From: CAXQRU01 sp964226685
GTDB lineage: Bacteria; Pseudomonadota; Gammaproteobacteria; Pseudomonadales; Cellvibrionaceae
Direction: 5' to 3'
Length of the DNA: 13,407 bases
Assembly: GCA_964226685.1 (NCBI GenBank)
Contig: CAXQRU010000148.1
Span: forward strand, 1 to 13,407
Program-made: the position numbers and the translations under genes
In this document: positions 1 through 7,283 of the stretch, one piece after another
Numbering within the stretch: the stretch's first letter is position 1
Layout of the letters: every line of letters starts with the position of its first letter
Notes under the pieces: model-generated
Database searches by the model: none
The model's input: only the letters and a program-made list of their open reading frames with translations
Told to the model about the DNA's origin: nothing

Positions 1-21
1 AGACGTGTGCTCTTCCGATCT
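1..21. other. Illumina adapter remnant (artefact)
   Basis: The first 21 bases match the 3' end of the standard Illumina TruSeq read-2 adapter, ending in the familiar GCTCTTCCGATCT. This is not genomic sequence. It shows that the window begins at the raw end of an assembled contig, and nothing should be translated across base 21/22. Confidence 0.95.
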
Positions 22-90
22 CATTTGTTTATAGTGTTCAGACTGATAATATTCGTCTGAATTTTGGCGTTCGAGCAACTCATTTGACAT
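22..90 (-). CDS. 5' fragment of an unidentified gene cut by the contig end
   Basis: On the minus strand an ATG at 90-88 opens a frame that stays open to the adapter junction. It gives 23 residues beginning MSNELLERQN and rich in Glu, Gln and Tyr, typical of real coding sequence. The start overlaps the last 11 bases of the preceding small membrane-protein gene, so the two are probably translationally coupled. The only Shine-Dalgarno-like run, AGGG, directly abuts the ATG, which also fits coupling. The fragment is too short to assign a family. The rest of the gene lies beyond the contig. Confidence 0.5.
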
Positions 91-295
91 CCCTATATTG
101 CGTAAAAAAAAATACGAAAAGTAACAGCCAAAAAGCGACAGTACATATTGCTTTTTCATTTTCTGGTGCTTTTTCCTTTTGCTGGTTCAGTATGAAAAAA
201 GCATACCCAGCAAGAGGCAGAATGAACCACCAGCGTGTGGATGTCACATCGACAATAGAAAATAGGATAAAGCTAAAAAGTAAACCTAAACCCAA
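80..295 (-). CDS. Small two-helix membrane protein, unknown function; 5' end probably frameshifted
   Basis: The frame encodes at least 71 residues with two hydrophobic segments, about residues 2-36 (broken near DVTSTRWW) and 50-65. A charged loop (QQKEKAPENEK) separates them, and the C-terminus is short and polar (QYRDVK). I do not recognise the family. The nominal start at 295 is a TTG inside the first hydrophobic stretch without a ribosome-binding site, so it is unlikely to be the true start. The frame stays open upstream to a stop at 358-356, giving plausible residues such as LLRKLSSVVKSYQTQTL. An ATG at 372-370 in another frame starts MSNTYKEL and would join this frame if one T were restored near 349-351. 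The intact protein would then have about 97 residues. The 3' end overlaps the next gene by 11 bases. Existence of a gene here is fairly likely; its exact start is not known. Confidence 0.5.
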   Translation of the reverse strand: MGLGLLFSFILFSIVDVTSTRWWFILPLAGYAFFILNQQKEKAPENEKAICTVAFWLLLFVFFFTQYRDVK

Positions 296-372
296 TAAGG
301 TTTGAGTTTGATAACTTTTTACTACGGAGCTTAATTTTCTCAGTAGCCAAGTTCTTTATAGGTATTGCTCAT

Positions 373-790
373 ACTCAGTTTTCTCGATTAATTATTGTTC
401 TATTTGCTCTGTTATTTCACACTTCAAAATAGACTCTCATTTTTTGGTTGAAAATTAAATGGGGATATGGAGTGATAATAAATGATTATATATGAACAGC
501 AACTGAATCAAGGTGATTAATTGTTTTTATCTTAATTTGAGTGTTTTTGCACAGTGAGTGGTATTAAGAATGATATCTTTGTTTTGGGTGCGAATTGACC
601 CAGTCTACGAATGGTTGATTTCCTTGTGTCAATAAAATTGCGAGATTTCGCAAGTCGTAGTTGACCTCGGTACGACACTTCCTTCTTAGTCATATACCTT
701 GTGCCATCGAGATTGGTCTAGGAGCTACTGATTCCTCTATATAGGGTAATCAGTGGCTCCTGCAATTTAATTTATCTTGAAACCAATATG
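373..790. other. Gene-poor intergenic stretch
   Basis: This AT-rich stretch lies between the small membrane-protein gene and the 3' end of the protease gene, both on the minus strand. I see no convincing gene. It holds a 21-codon plus-strand ORF at 570-635 without support, a perfect 6-base inverted repeat (GTCGTA at 654-659, TACGAC at 671-676) and the strong hairpin at 720-761, listed separately. The promoter of the leftmost gene pair should lie in 373-480, but no clear -35/-10 pair stands out. Confidence 0.6.
720..761 (-). terminator. Long hairpin downstream of the protease gene, probable terminator
   Basis: The arms AGGAGCTACTGATT (720-733) and AATCAGTGGCTCCT (748-761) pair over 14 positions with a single G-T wobble, around a 14-base loop that can partly pair further. 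The hairpin starts 30 bases beyond the protease stop codon. The minus-strand 3' side lacks a U-run, while a T-rich stretch follows on the plus strand (766-774). It is therefore not a textbook Rho-independent terminator on the minus strand. It may act in both directions or protect mRNA 3' ends. Confidence 0.5.
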
Positions 791-3076
791 CTACATCAAT
801 ATATGCCAAATAGGCACAAGAACTGCTACGTTCAAGGTGGGCTCTGGGTCCTCACCATCGATTATGCCGTCTTTATCGGTATCTTGATCTCTTGGGTCTG
901 AACCAAATTGATACTCCTGCAAGTCCGTTAGGCCATCATTGTCGGTATCTACATTGGCAGAATGAGTTAATGGTTGTAAATTATTCTTTACCTCGAAATA
1001 ATCTGACATGCCATCAAAGTCAGTGTCTGTCGTTGTCGGTGATGTCCCTGCCACGGCTTCTTCTGCATCAGTAAGTCCGTCTTGATCTGTATCTGGGCTG
1101 GTGGTAACGGTATAGGTTTTTGTGACATCACCGACCGTGACAGTGGCGGTTCGGCTGCGCCCAGGTGTTCCTTCAGCAATGATTTGCAGGCGCAGTTGTT
1201 GGCCATTTCGAATGGCGCCAGCCGCACTGGTAAATGGGCCACCATCGATAGAGTAGAAGCCATTGAGTACGCTAATAGGGGTTGAGGTATCAATACCGGA
1301 GATGGTGACGGCATTTGAGTTCACTCGGCTTCTGGGAATCGCATTGCTACGGTTGTTAAAATTAAAGTCATCGGGTGAGGTATCTGGCGCTACGATATCG
1401 TTGCCGCCCACAGCCGTGTATAAATCCAGTAGTGGCTGATTTTCCATTTGAGTCTCGGTGGTTTTAGCGCGCAGGTTTTCTGTATCGGTTGACAATGTGC
1501 TGGCACTGATAACCAGTAGATCATGGACTTCGCTCACAGTCAGCTCTGGATGACTCGACCAGAGAACCGCCGCACTACCTGAAGCAATGGGAGTAGAGTA
1601 GCTGGTTCCATCTCTTGATGAGTAATTGGTGACCGCGCTGGCGGTATACATATTTTTACCAGGTGCAAAGAGGTCGACATGGCGAGTGTTGGAGCAGGAG
1701 TCATCCCCCCAGCGTGCCAGCGCATTATTTTCGTCTGAGGCGCCAACGACCAGTAAGCCTGATTGTAAGTCAGCACCATTTGAGCAAGTGCCCACTGAGT
1801 TATACTTAGCAGGGAAAACATTGTCTTGCTCACAGTTGGCGTTGTGGGTATTGCCAGCGGCGACCACCACCAATCGACCACTATCAATCGCTGTGCAGAT
1901 GGCCTCTTTAAGTTGCTCGTTGTTATCTGAAACGGTGGCAGCGCTGATATTAATAATTTTAATACTGTCTTCTTTGAGGCTGGATATGATGAGCTCGCTC
2001 ATCTTGTATTGGCTGCCGTTGGGCCCTTTAAAATTGTAGGGATATAAGGCGCTATTCCAAGCGACTCCAACAAGGTCAGTGCCGTCAGTTTGGCGAGCGG
2101 CAATCAAGCCTGCTACAGCAGTTCCGTGGTCAATCGTATCTTCTTGATAGACATTGCCATCGCATTTGAGTTCTGGATGGGTACAATCAACACCAAAATC
2201 AATGACGGCTACGCTCATTTGATCGCTACCACCTCCGCTGATGGCCCAAGCTTCTGGTGCTCTTATTCTTTCTAAATACCACTGGCACTCCTGTCCATCG
2301 CAGTGTTTGCCATTGTCTCCTGGTAATTCGAGTGTTTGAGCATTGGCTCCAGCGCTGATGATTTCGGGTTTTGCTTCCAGAGCTTGTGCGATTTCGTGAA
2401 CCCCATTGGCTGTCCCATCCCCAGTGAACTCAAGTAGGTATTGCCTAAGTGCGGGAATACAGCCAACAACTTCGGCTCCAACATCGGTAATTAGCTCGTT
2501 AATCACCGATATATCCGGTGTTATACCATCGTTGACGGTAATTGTGACTTCGTTGGAGTAGATGAGCGCATCGCTGTTAGTATCCATTACTGCTAGTGCG
2601 GGATTTGAGGGACGAGCTTGAGCCGGGCAGCCGCTGATCCAAAAGTTGCCAGTGCCTGAAATGGCTGTGTCATTGAGGTTGTAACGGCCCCTCACTCGGT
2701 AAAAACGCTCGCTAGATACCGCGCTGCTGATAAGAATGCTGCCGCTATAAATTCGATCGCCTTGGTGTTGATCCACGCCTTCGCCATCGTCGGCAAGCCT
2801 TGCGATGTCGCTATTGATTACTTGGCCGTTTTTATCCAGCTCATCAAGGATTAATTGCTCAGGGTGAGCTGTGCCGCTGGCTACAGACAAAAATGTTACC
2901 CGAGTTACGCTCGCTGAGGGAGGTAATACACTGGGGTTTGCTGAGGGTGCACCAAGATTTAGGGTCCTAATAACAGCGGGTTCTTGTGGGCTGCTGTTGC
3001 CACCACCACCGCCGCCGCAGGCACTTAAAAAGAGTGAGAGTAGTAAGATGTAGAGAGAAGGTGTTGTGATTTTCAA
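791..3076 (-). CDS. Subtilisin-like (S8) serine protease lipoprotein with C-terminal TSP3-type Ca-binding repeats
   Basis: A 761-residue secreted protease. Residues 1-20 form a lipoprotein signal peptide ending in LSAC, with Cys20 followed by six Gly, so the mature protein should be lipid-anchored. Residues about 35-250 form a beta-rich N-terminal region containing DDGEGVDQHQGDRIYSG. The S8 catalytic domain spans about 270-560: Asp293 (VAVIDFGVD), His317 (DHGTAVAG), oxyanion Asn409 (VVAAGN) and Ser492 (DGTSYSTP), so the triad is intact. An Ig-like segment (about 588-660) follows. Three to four DxDxDG thrombospondin-3-type repeats (about 662-745) follow, and the protein ends in a short hydrophobic tail (NVAVLVPIWHILM). 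Start: a TTG at 3076 preceded by AAGGA at six-base spacing; no in-frame ATG gives a complete signal peptide. It has its own promoter at 3121-3149, so it is probably transcribed apart from phoBR. The substrate is unknown; nutrient-scavenging proteolysis is an inference. Confidence 0.92.
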   Translation of the reverse strand: MKITTPSLYILLLSLFLSACGGGGGGNSSPQEPAVIRTLNLGAPSANPSVLPPSASVTRVTFLSVASGTAHPEQLILDELDKNGQVINSDIARLADDGEGVDQHQGDRIYSGSILISSAVSSERFYRVRGRYNLNDTAISGTGNFWISGCPAQARPSNPALAVMDTNSDALIYSNEVTITVNDGITPDISVINELITDVGAEVVGCIPALRQYLLEFTGDGTANGVHEIAQALEAKPEIISAGANAQTLELPGDNGKHCDGQECQWYLERIRAPEAWAISGGGSDQMSVAVIDFGVDCTHPELKCDGNVYQEDTIDHGTAVAGLIAARQTDGTDLVGVAWNSALYPYNFKGPNGSQYKMSELIISSLKEDSIKIINISAATVSDNNEQLKEAICTAIDSGRLVVVAAGNTHNANCEQDNVFPAKYNSVGTCSNGADLQSGLLVVGASDENNALARWGDDSCSNTRHVDLFAPGKNMYTASAVTNYSSRDGTSYSTPIASGSAAVLWSSHPELTVSEVHDLLVISASTLSTDTENLRAKTTETQMENQPLLDLYTAVGGNDIVAPDTSPDDFNFNNRSNAIPRSRVNSNAVTISGIDTSTPISVLNGFYSIDGGPFTSAAGAIRNGQQLRLQIIAEGTPGRSRTATVTVGDVTKTYTVTTSPDTDQDGLTDAEEAVAGTSPTTTDTDFDGMSDYFEVKNNLQPLTHSANVDTDNDGLTDLQEYQFGSDPRDQDTDKDGIIDGEDPEPTLNVAVLVPIWHILM

Positions 3077-3120
3077 GTTATATCCTTAAATCCGTTAGTC
3101 CATCGACTGAATAAGCAGCA

Positions 3121-3149
3121 ATTCTAAAGCGATATTTTGTGCAAGTCAA
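3121..3149 (-). promoter_or_regulatory. Sigma-70 promoter of the protease gene
   Basis: On the minus strand TTGACT (3149-3144) and TAGAAT (3126-3121) are separated by exactly 17 bases, a near-consensus -35/-10 pair. It lies about 45 bases upstream of the TTG start and overlaps the stop codon of the upstream acyltransferase gene. The protease can therefore be expressed independently of the phoBR transcript. Confidence 0.7.
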
Positions 3150-4273
3150 TTCTGTTGATCAGCTTCTTTAAATGGTAAATAGTGTTTGGCATCCTCGTAG
3201 TATTGTGTAATGCCCTCTCGTTCTTGGCTTAAAAACTGTTCAATGGCAATTTGAAATTCAGTCTGAGCAATGTAGTGATGTGAGTAGGTGATGGTCGGTT
3301 CAAACCCCCTCTGAATCTTGTGTTCGCCCTGTGCGCCAGGATCAAAGCGTCTAAGGCCGTTGGCGATGGCATATTCGATTCCTTGGTAATAGCAGGTTTC
3401 AAAATGTAGGTTTGGGTAATCCTCTAGGCAGCCCCAGTAACGGCCATAGAGCGTTTGACTATCCTTAAAACAAAGGGCGCCGGCAATCCAGTCACCATTC
3501 TTATGTGCCTGAATCATGACGAGCTGCTCTCCCATCAATGAGGCTAATAGCGGGAAAAAGGAGGGGGTTAAATAGCCATGGTGCCCACTGCGTTTGAGAT
3601 AGGTGGTTTGGTAAAAGGCTGTGAAGCGTTGCCAGTCATCTTGGCTGAGTTCACGGCCGTTCTTAACCGTAAAATCGATATCTTCATTAACGGCTCGGCG
3701 CTCCTTTTTTAGATTTTTGCGCTTTCTGGAGGTAAAGCTCTCAAGAAAATGTTCAAAATCGCGGTAGTTACGGTTATGCCAGTGAAATTGGCAGCCTGTG
3801 CGTAGCATCCAACCCGGTGGCGAGTCGGACTGTGGGGTGAACAGGCTGTGTGCAGAGGAAAAGTGTTCGTGGGTGTAATCTAGCAGTGCTTTGTATATGA
3901 AGGCGTAAATATCTTGCTCTCTACCTGGTAAGCAAGCCATACGTGGCCCACTAGCGGGAGTGAAGGGTATGGCGTTGAGTAATTTAGGGTAGTATTCAAG
4001 GCCATTGCGATGATAGGCATCGGCCCAGGCCCAGTCGAAAACGTATTCACCGTAGGAGTGGTGCTTGATATACAGTGGCATGAGTCCTACTAGAGTCCCA
4101 GATTCCTCAATGAGACAATGGTGAGGTTGCCACCCTGTTTTTTGGGTGGTACTACCACTGTTTTCTAAAGCCGCTAAAAATTCATGTCTCAAAAAGGGAT
4201 AGTCGGTACCCGCGAGGTGGTTCCAACGATTGGGTTCTATCGAATTGATCGAGTCAATAAATCGGGCTTTCAT
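3146..4273 (-). CDS. COG3146-type (DUF482) GNAT-fold N-acyltransferase
   Basis: A 375-residue protein of the predicted N-acyltransferase family also called peptidogalycan-biosynthesis/DUF482, related in fold to GNAT and FemAB proteins. Family hallmarks are visible: PFTPASGPR (103-111), FHWHNRNYRDFEHFLESF (163-180), the basic SRKRKNLKKERRAV (182-195) and FDPGAQGEHKIQRGF (310-324). The length is normal, and it looks soluble and cytoplasmic. I chose the ATG at 4273, two bases after the phoR stop codon. The 19-codon extension to 4330 would run inside phoR and looks like out-of-frame sequence. The tight spacing and lack of a good Shine-Dalgarno suggest translational coupling to phoR, hence co-expression with phoBR. 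The substrate is unknown. Acyl transfer to an envelope or lipid component under phosphate limitation is an inference from position only. Confidence 0.85.
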   Translation of the reverse strand: MKARFIDSINSIEPNRWNHLAGTDYPFLRHEFLAALENSGSTTQKTGWQPHHCLIEESGTLVGLMPLYIKHHSYGEYVFDWAWADAYHRNGLEYYPKLLNAIPFTPASGPRMACLPGREQDIYAFIYKALLDYTHEHFSSAHSLFTPQSDSPPGWMLRTGCQFHWHNRNYRDFEHFLESFTSRKRKNLKKERRAVNEDIDFTVKNGRELSQDDWQRFTAFYQTTYLKRSGHHGYLTPSFFPLLASLMGEQLVMIQAHKNGDWIAGALCFKDSQTLYGRYWGCLEDYPNLHFETCYYQGIEYAIANGLRRFDPGAQGEHKIQRGFEPTITYSHHYIAQTEFQIAIEQFLSQEREGITQYYEDAKHYLPFKEADQQN

Positions 4274-4275
4274 GG

Positions 4276-5586
4276 CTATTGAGCCAATGCTTTTACCTGG
4301 TTGATAATTTGATGCTCGGGGAAACAGCAAGTGAATTTACTGCCAACGCCAAGTTTGCTTTCAATGATCAATTGGCCATTGTGCCTTAGTAATACGTGCT
4401 TAACGATAGCAAGCCCAAGGCCTGTTCCACCGGTGGCGATGGATCGGCTTGCATCCACTCGATAAAAGCGTTCAGTTAGGCGATGAATATGCTTGGATTC
4501 AATACCAATGCCCTGATCCTCAATACGCACACATAAACGTTTTGGATGATCTTGAAGTACGGAAACTGTGATTCTACTTTTGGCTGGTGAGTATTTCACG
4601 GCATTTAAGAGTATATTGGAGAAGGCGCTATGTAACTCTCTTTCGTTACCCAATAGCTGCCAATCTTGATCGATATGAAGCTCGATTTGGTGTTGGCTAT
4701 CGCCACTGATGGTGGTTGCATCTGAGATAATTCTTTGTAATAGGCTGCGCAGATCAATGGCATTTTGTTGATCTTCTACTCGGTTTGTTTCCAGTTTGGC
4801 AAGTTCGGTCAAATCGTTGACCAGCATATTCATCCGCTGAGTTTGTTGGCGCATTTGTTCAAAGGCTTTATTCCATTTTGGATTAAGTTGGTCGCTTTCG
4901 TGCAGTGTTTCTAGGTAACCTTGTAAAACAGTGAGCGGTGTTCTGAGTTCGTGCGACACGTTCGCCACAAAATCTTTACGCATTTGTTCTAGGTGGTTTA
5001 AGTGCGTAATGTCTCTGACGATCAGTAATCCCTCGTCAGCTCCAAATCGGGTCATTTGATATTGGAAATTACGCTCGATGTTTTGTGGGGCGGGTAAGTT
5101 GATAGGTAGATCAAAATCGCTCCCCTCAATGTAATTGACAAACTTAGGATGACGAATAAAGTTGCCAATAAAATGCCCAGTATCACTTTTCTTAAAGTTC
5201 AATAATCGCTCAGCCGCAGGGTTCCACCACGTAATAATATTGCGCTCGTTGAGCAAAATAACAGCGTCATTAAGGGCGGAAGTGGTACTTTCGACCCGGT
5301 TAATAACCGCGTGCAGCCGCTGCTTTTCGCGAGCATGCAAGCGATGTATGCGATCGACTTTGTGAAAAATATCGCCCCAAATACCACTGGCTTCTGGGGT
5401 ATTTTGTTGGTCTTTTTGATTGAGCCATTGATCAAATTTTGCAAGTTGGCTCAGGTGCCAGGCTAGGTAGAGCACAATGGTGATGACCAACAACAATAGA
5501 ACCTGCTGACATAGCAAGCCCACAACCAAGCCTGCTATCGCAAATAGAAAGATACGTTTTAATTCTTGTGTAAAACTATATGACAC
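4276..5586 (-). CDS. phoR: Phosphate-regulon sensor histidine kinase PhoR
   Basis: A 436-residue inner-membrane kinase that phosphorylates and dephosphorylates PhoB according to phosphate availability. Two hydrophobic segments near residues 11-45 anchor it without a large periplasmic domain, as usual for PhoR. A linker precedes a PAS domain (about 95-195, with WWNPAAERLL). The dimerisation/H box holds His212 (NVSHELRTPLTVLQGYLETL), the N box is NILLNAVKYSP (324-334), and the G boxes are EDQGIGIES and GGTGLGLAIVKH (386-397). All catalytic motifs are intact and the length is typical. The start is GTG at 5586, preceded by AAGAGG about four bases away. It follows phoB after 27 bases in the same operon and is followed 2 bases later by the acyltransferase gene. 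Confidence 0.95.
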   Translation of the reverse strand: MSYSFTQELKRIFLFAIAGLVVGLLCQQVLLLLVITIVLYLAWHLSQLAKFDQWLNQKDQQNTPEASGIWGDIFHKVDRIHRLHAREKQRLHAVINRVESTTSALNDAVILLNERNIITWWNPAAERLLNFKKSDTGHFIGNFIRHPKFVNYIEGSDFDLPINLPAPQNIERNFQYQMTRFGADEGLLIVRDITHLNHLEQMRKDFVANVSHELRTPLTVLQGYLETLHESDQLNPKWNKAFEQMRQQTQRMNMLVNDLTELAKLETNRVEDQQNAIDLRSLLQRIISDATTISGDSQHQIELHIDQDWQLLGNERELHSAFSNILLNAVKYSPAKSRITVSVLQDHPKRLCVRIEDQGIGIESKHIHRLTERFYRVDASRSIATGGTGLGLAIVKHVLLRHNGQLIIESKLGVGSKFTCCFPEHQIINQVKALAQ

Positions 5587-5613
5587 AGTGCCTCTTTGCG
5601 TTTTAACAATGTT

Positions 5614-6321
5614 TTATACCGCTAAACCCTTGGTGGAGAAACGGTAACCGGCGCCGCGCACAGTTTGAACAAGTTTATCGTGACCGTCAATGGCAATGGC
5701 TTTTCGCAGGCGACGAATATGCACATCGACAGTGCGCTCTTCCACGTAAACATTGCCACCCCATACGTGATCTAACAATTGGTTGCGAGTATATACCCGG
5801 TCTTGGTGAGTAAGGAAGAACTCTAGCAAACGGTATTCTGTTGGCCCCATTGAGAGGGGCTCGCTGCCTATAGTGACAATATGGCTTGAAGGGTTCATAG
5901 ATAAATTCCCAGCAGAGATGGGTTTTTGGTCTGCGAGTCCCTCAGCACGTCTCAAAACCGCCTTTAGGCGTGCCACTAATTCTCTAGGCGAAAATGGTTT
6001 GGTTATGTAATCATCCGCACCGACATCCAGCCCTTGAATTTTATTATCTTCCTCGGTTTTAGCCGTTAGCATGATAATTGGTATGTTTTCGGTCAGTTCA
6101 TCTTTTTTTAGGCGTCTGGCAAGCTCAATACCGCTGATTCCAGGGAGCATCCAGTCCAGTAAGACCAAATTAGGTTTGTGATCGACGATGAGCGCGTGGG
6201 CGGTTTTGGCATCAGCCGCTTCAAGGCAATCATAATCCGCCATTTCTAAGGCTACTCTTAGCATGTCGCGGATGGCGCTTTCGTCGTCAACAATTAATAT
6301 GGTTTTGTCTGGCATAGTCAT
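5614..6321 (-). CDS. phoB: Phosphate-regulon response regulator PhoB
   Basis: A 235-residue OmpR/PhoB-type transcription factor. The receiver domain (1-125) has the acidic pair VDDE (11-14), phospho-acceptor Asp56 (LVLLDWMLPG), Thr86 and Lys108 (DDYITKPFSPREL). The winged-helix DNA-binding domain (about 135-230) has MGPTEYRLLEFFLTHQ, the recognition-helix region VEERTVDVHIRRLRKAI and the wing VRGAGYRFS. Once phosphorylated by PhoR it binds Pho boxes and activates phosphate-scavenging genes. The start may be ATG at 6321 or ATG at 6315 (MPDKT); neither has a clear Shine-Dalgarno. A Pho box at 6360-6381 lies just upstream, which implies autoregulation. phoR follows after 27 bases. Confidence 0.96.
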   Translation of the reverse strand: MTMPDKTILIVDDESAIRDMLRVALEMADYDCLEAADAKTAHALIVDHKPNLVLLDWMLPGISGIELARRLKKDELTENIPIIMLTAKTEEDNKIQGLDVGADDYITKPFSPRELVARLKAVLRRAEGLADQKPISAGNLSMNPSSHIVTIGSEPLSMGPTEYRLLEFFLTHQDRVYTRNQLLDHVWGGNVYVEERTVDVHIRRLRKAIAIDGHDKLVQTVRGAGYRFSTKGLAV

Positions 6322-6359
6322 TAAGAAGGGCTATTGAATTTCTGGCTATTAAATACATC

Positions 6360-6381
6360 AAATATGACAGTTTTATTGCAA
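6360..6381 (-). promoter_or_regulatory. Pho box upstream of phoB
   Basis: On the minus strand two adjoining 11-base units read TTGCAATAAAA and CTGTCATATTT. The second starts with a perfect CTGTCAT half-site. The first matches the CTGTCATAAAA pattern at 8 of 11 positions. An AT-rich TATTTAAT follows 4 bases downstream, where the -10 of a PhoB-activated promoter is expected (4-6 bases after the box, as in phoA-type promoters). The site lies about 39 bases upstream of the phoB start, consistent with positive autoregulation of phoBR and the acyltransferase. Confidence 0.72.
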
Positions 6382-6403
6382 AGGTCAAGTTATGTGCTGA
6401 CCT
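6382..6403 (-). terminator. Small inverted repeat overlapping the ubiA stop codon
   Basis: AGGTCA (6382-6387) and TGACCT (6398-6403) form a perfect 6-base stem with a 10-base loop, overlapping the ubiA stop codon and directly preceding the Pho box. Only a short TTT follows on the minus strand, so it would be a weak terminator or attenuator between ubiA and phoB. It could also be chance. Confidence 0.3.
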
Positions 6404-7283
6404 AACTAAAGGCTTGGTCGGCAATGATGCCAATTAACACCGTAAATCCAACCCAATGGTTGAGGTAGAAAGCCCTAAAATAGAGGGGCTCTGGTCTGCG
6501 CATTAACCATTGCTGGTGCATCATCAGCACGCTAACAACGACCAAGCTGGTAGTGAAAAGAACACTCAGTTCAAACCATTGCTGCATCAATACGAGCCCA
6601 AGTAGCGTCAGTATTTGCAGGCATGTGATCGCCAGATGAAGGTGCTTGCCAAACAAAATGGCGGTGGATTTAATCCCAATTTTCTCATCATCGGGTTTAT
6701 CGACGGCACCATAGAGGGTGTCGTAGCAGACGGTCCAGACCAAATTGGTCAAATACACCAGCCACACGCTAGGTGCGATGTGGTTAACCTCTGCGGCAAA
6801 GGCCATAGGAATACTCATGGAGAACGCAGCGCCCAATACCACTTGGGGTAAATGGGTGTAGCGTTTCATAAAGGGGTAGAGCGTGGCCAGAGCAACGGCA
6901 GCAAAGGCTAGTTGTATTGTGAGGAGGTTGGTGAGCAATACCAGAGCAGCCGCAATAGCGATCAGCAGGGCAAATAATTTGAGTGCTTGAGAGGCTTGAA
7001 GCTCACCCGTGGCCAGTGGGCGTTGGTTTGTGCGTGTGACGTGCGCGTCGAAGTTGCGATCGGCGTAATCATTAATCACGCAGCCGGCTGAGCGCATAAG
7101 AAAAACACCCAGGGTAAAAATAATGAGGTTTTTGATACTGGGCCCACTCTCCGAGGCTAACCACAGGCCCCAATAGGTTGGCCAAAGTAGCAGGAGAAAG
7201 CCAATCGGCTTGTCGATGCGCATTAAGCGCACATAAGGATTACTGAGATCAATCATGCGCGCTAATTTAACACGTAACGTCAT
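6402..7283 (-). CDS. ubiA: 4-hydroxybenzoate polyprenyltransferase UbiA
   Basis: A 293-residue integral membrane prenyltransferase that attaches the polyprenyl tail to 4-hydroxybenzoate in ubiquinone biosynthesis. Both Mg-diphosphate-binding aspartate motifs are intact: NDYADRNFD (71-79) and YDTLYGAVDKPDDEKIG (187-203). The conserved RLMRIDKPIGFLLLLWPT region is close to residue 20, and YPFMKRYTHLPQVVLG (136-151) is nearly identical to the E. coli enzyme. Eight or nine hydrophobic segments cover most of the rest, and the length matches the family. The ATG at 7283 overlaps the stop codon of the upstream SDR gene (ATGA), indicating coupling; Met10 is a less likely alternative. The usual partner ubiC (chorismate lyase) is not next to it. 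Confidence 0.96.
   Translation of the reverse strand: MTLRVKLARMIDLSNPYVRLMRIDKPIGFLLLLWPTYWGLWLASESGPSIKNLIIFTLGVFLMRSAGCVINDYADRNFDAHVTRTNQRPLATGELQASQALKLFALLIAIAAALVLLTNLLTIQLAFAAVALATLYPFMKRYTHLPQVVLGAAFSMSIPMAFAAEVNHIAPSVWLVYLTNLVWTVCYDTLYGAVDKPDDEKIGIKSTAILFGKHLHLAITCLQILTLLGLVLMQQWFELSVLFTTSLVVVSVLMMHQQWLMRRPEPLYFRAFYLNHWVGFTVLIGIIADQAFS

Noticed and set aside
84..305. 73-codon plus-strand ORF at the left edge
   Set aside because: It runs antisense to the membrane-protein frame, lacks a ribosome-binding site and looks like low-complexity shadow translation.
570..635. 21-codon plus-strand ORF (MISLFWVRIDPVYEWLISLCQ start region)
   Set aside because: It has a weak TTAAGA upstream but is short, stands alone and has no recognisable family or context. 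Chance ORFs of this size are expected.
1540..1887. Antisense-like and alternate-frame ORFs inside the protease gene (for example 1540-1887 and 1626-2039)
   Set aside because: The protease frame has intact catalytic motifs across this stretch, so these are shadow frames.
4274..4330. 19-codon N-terminal extension of the acyltransferase
   Set aside because: It lies inside the phoR coding end in another frame. The family start matches the Met at 4273, directly after the phoR stop.
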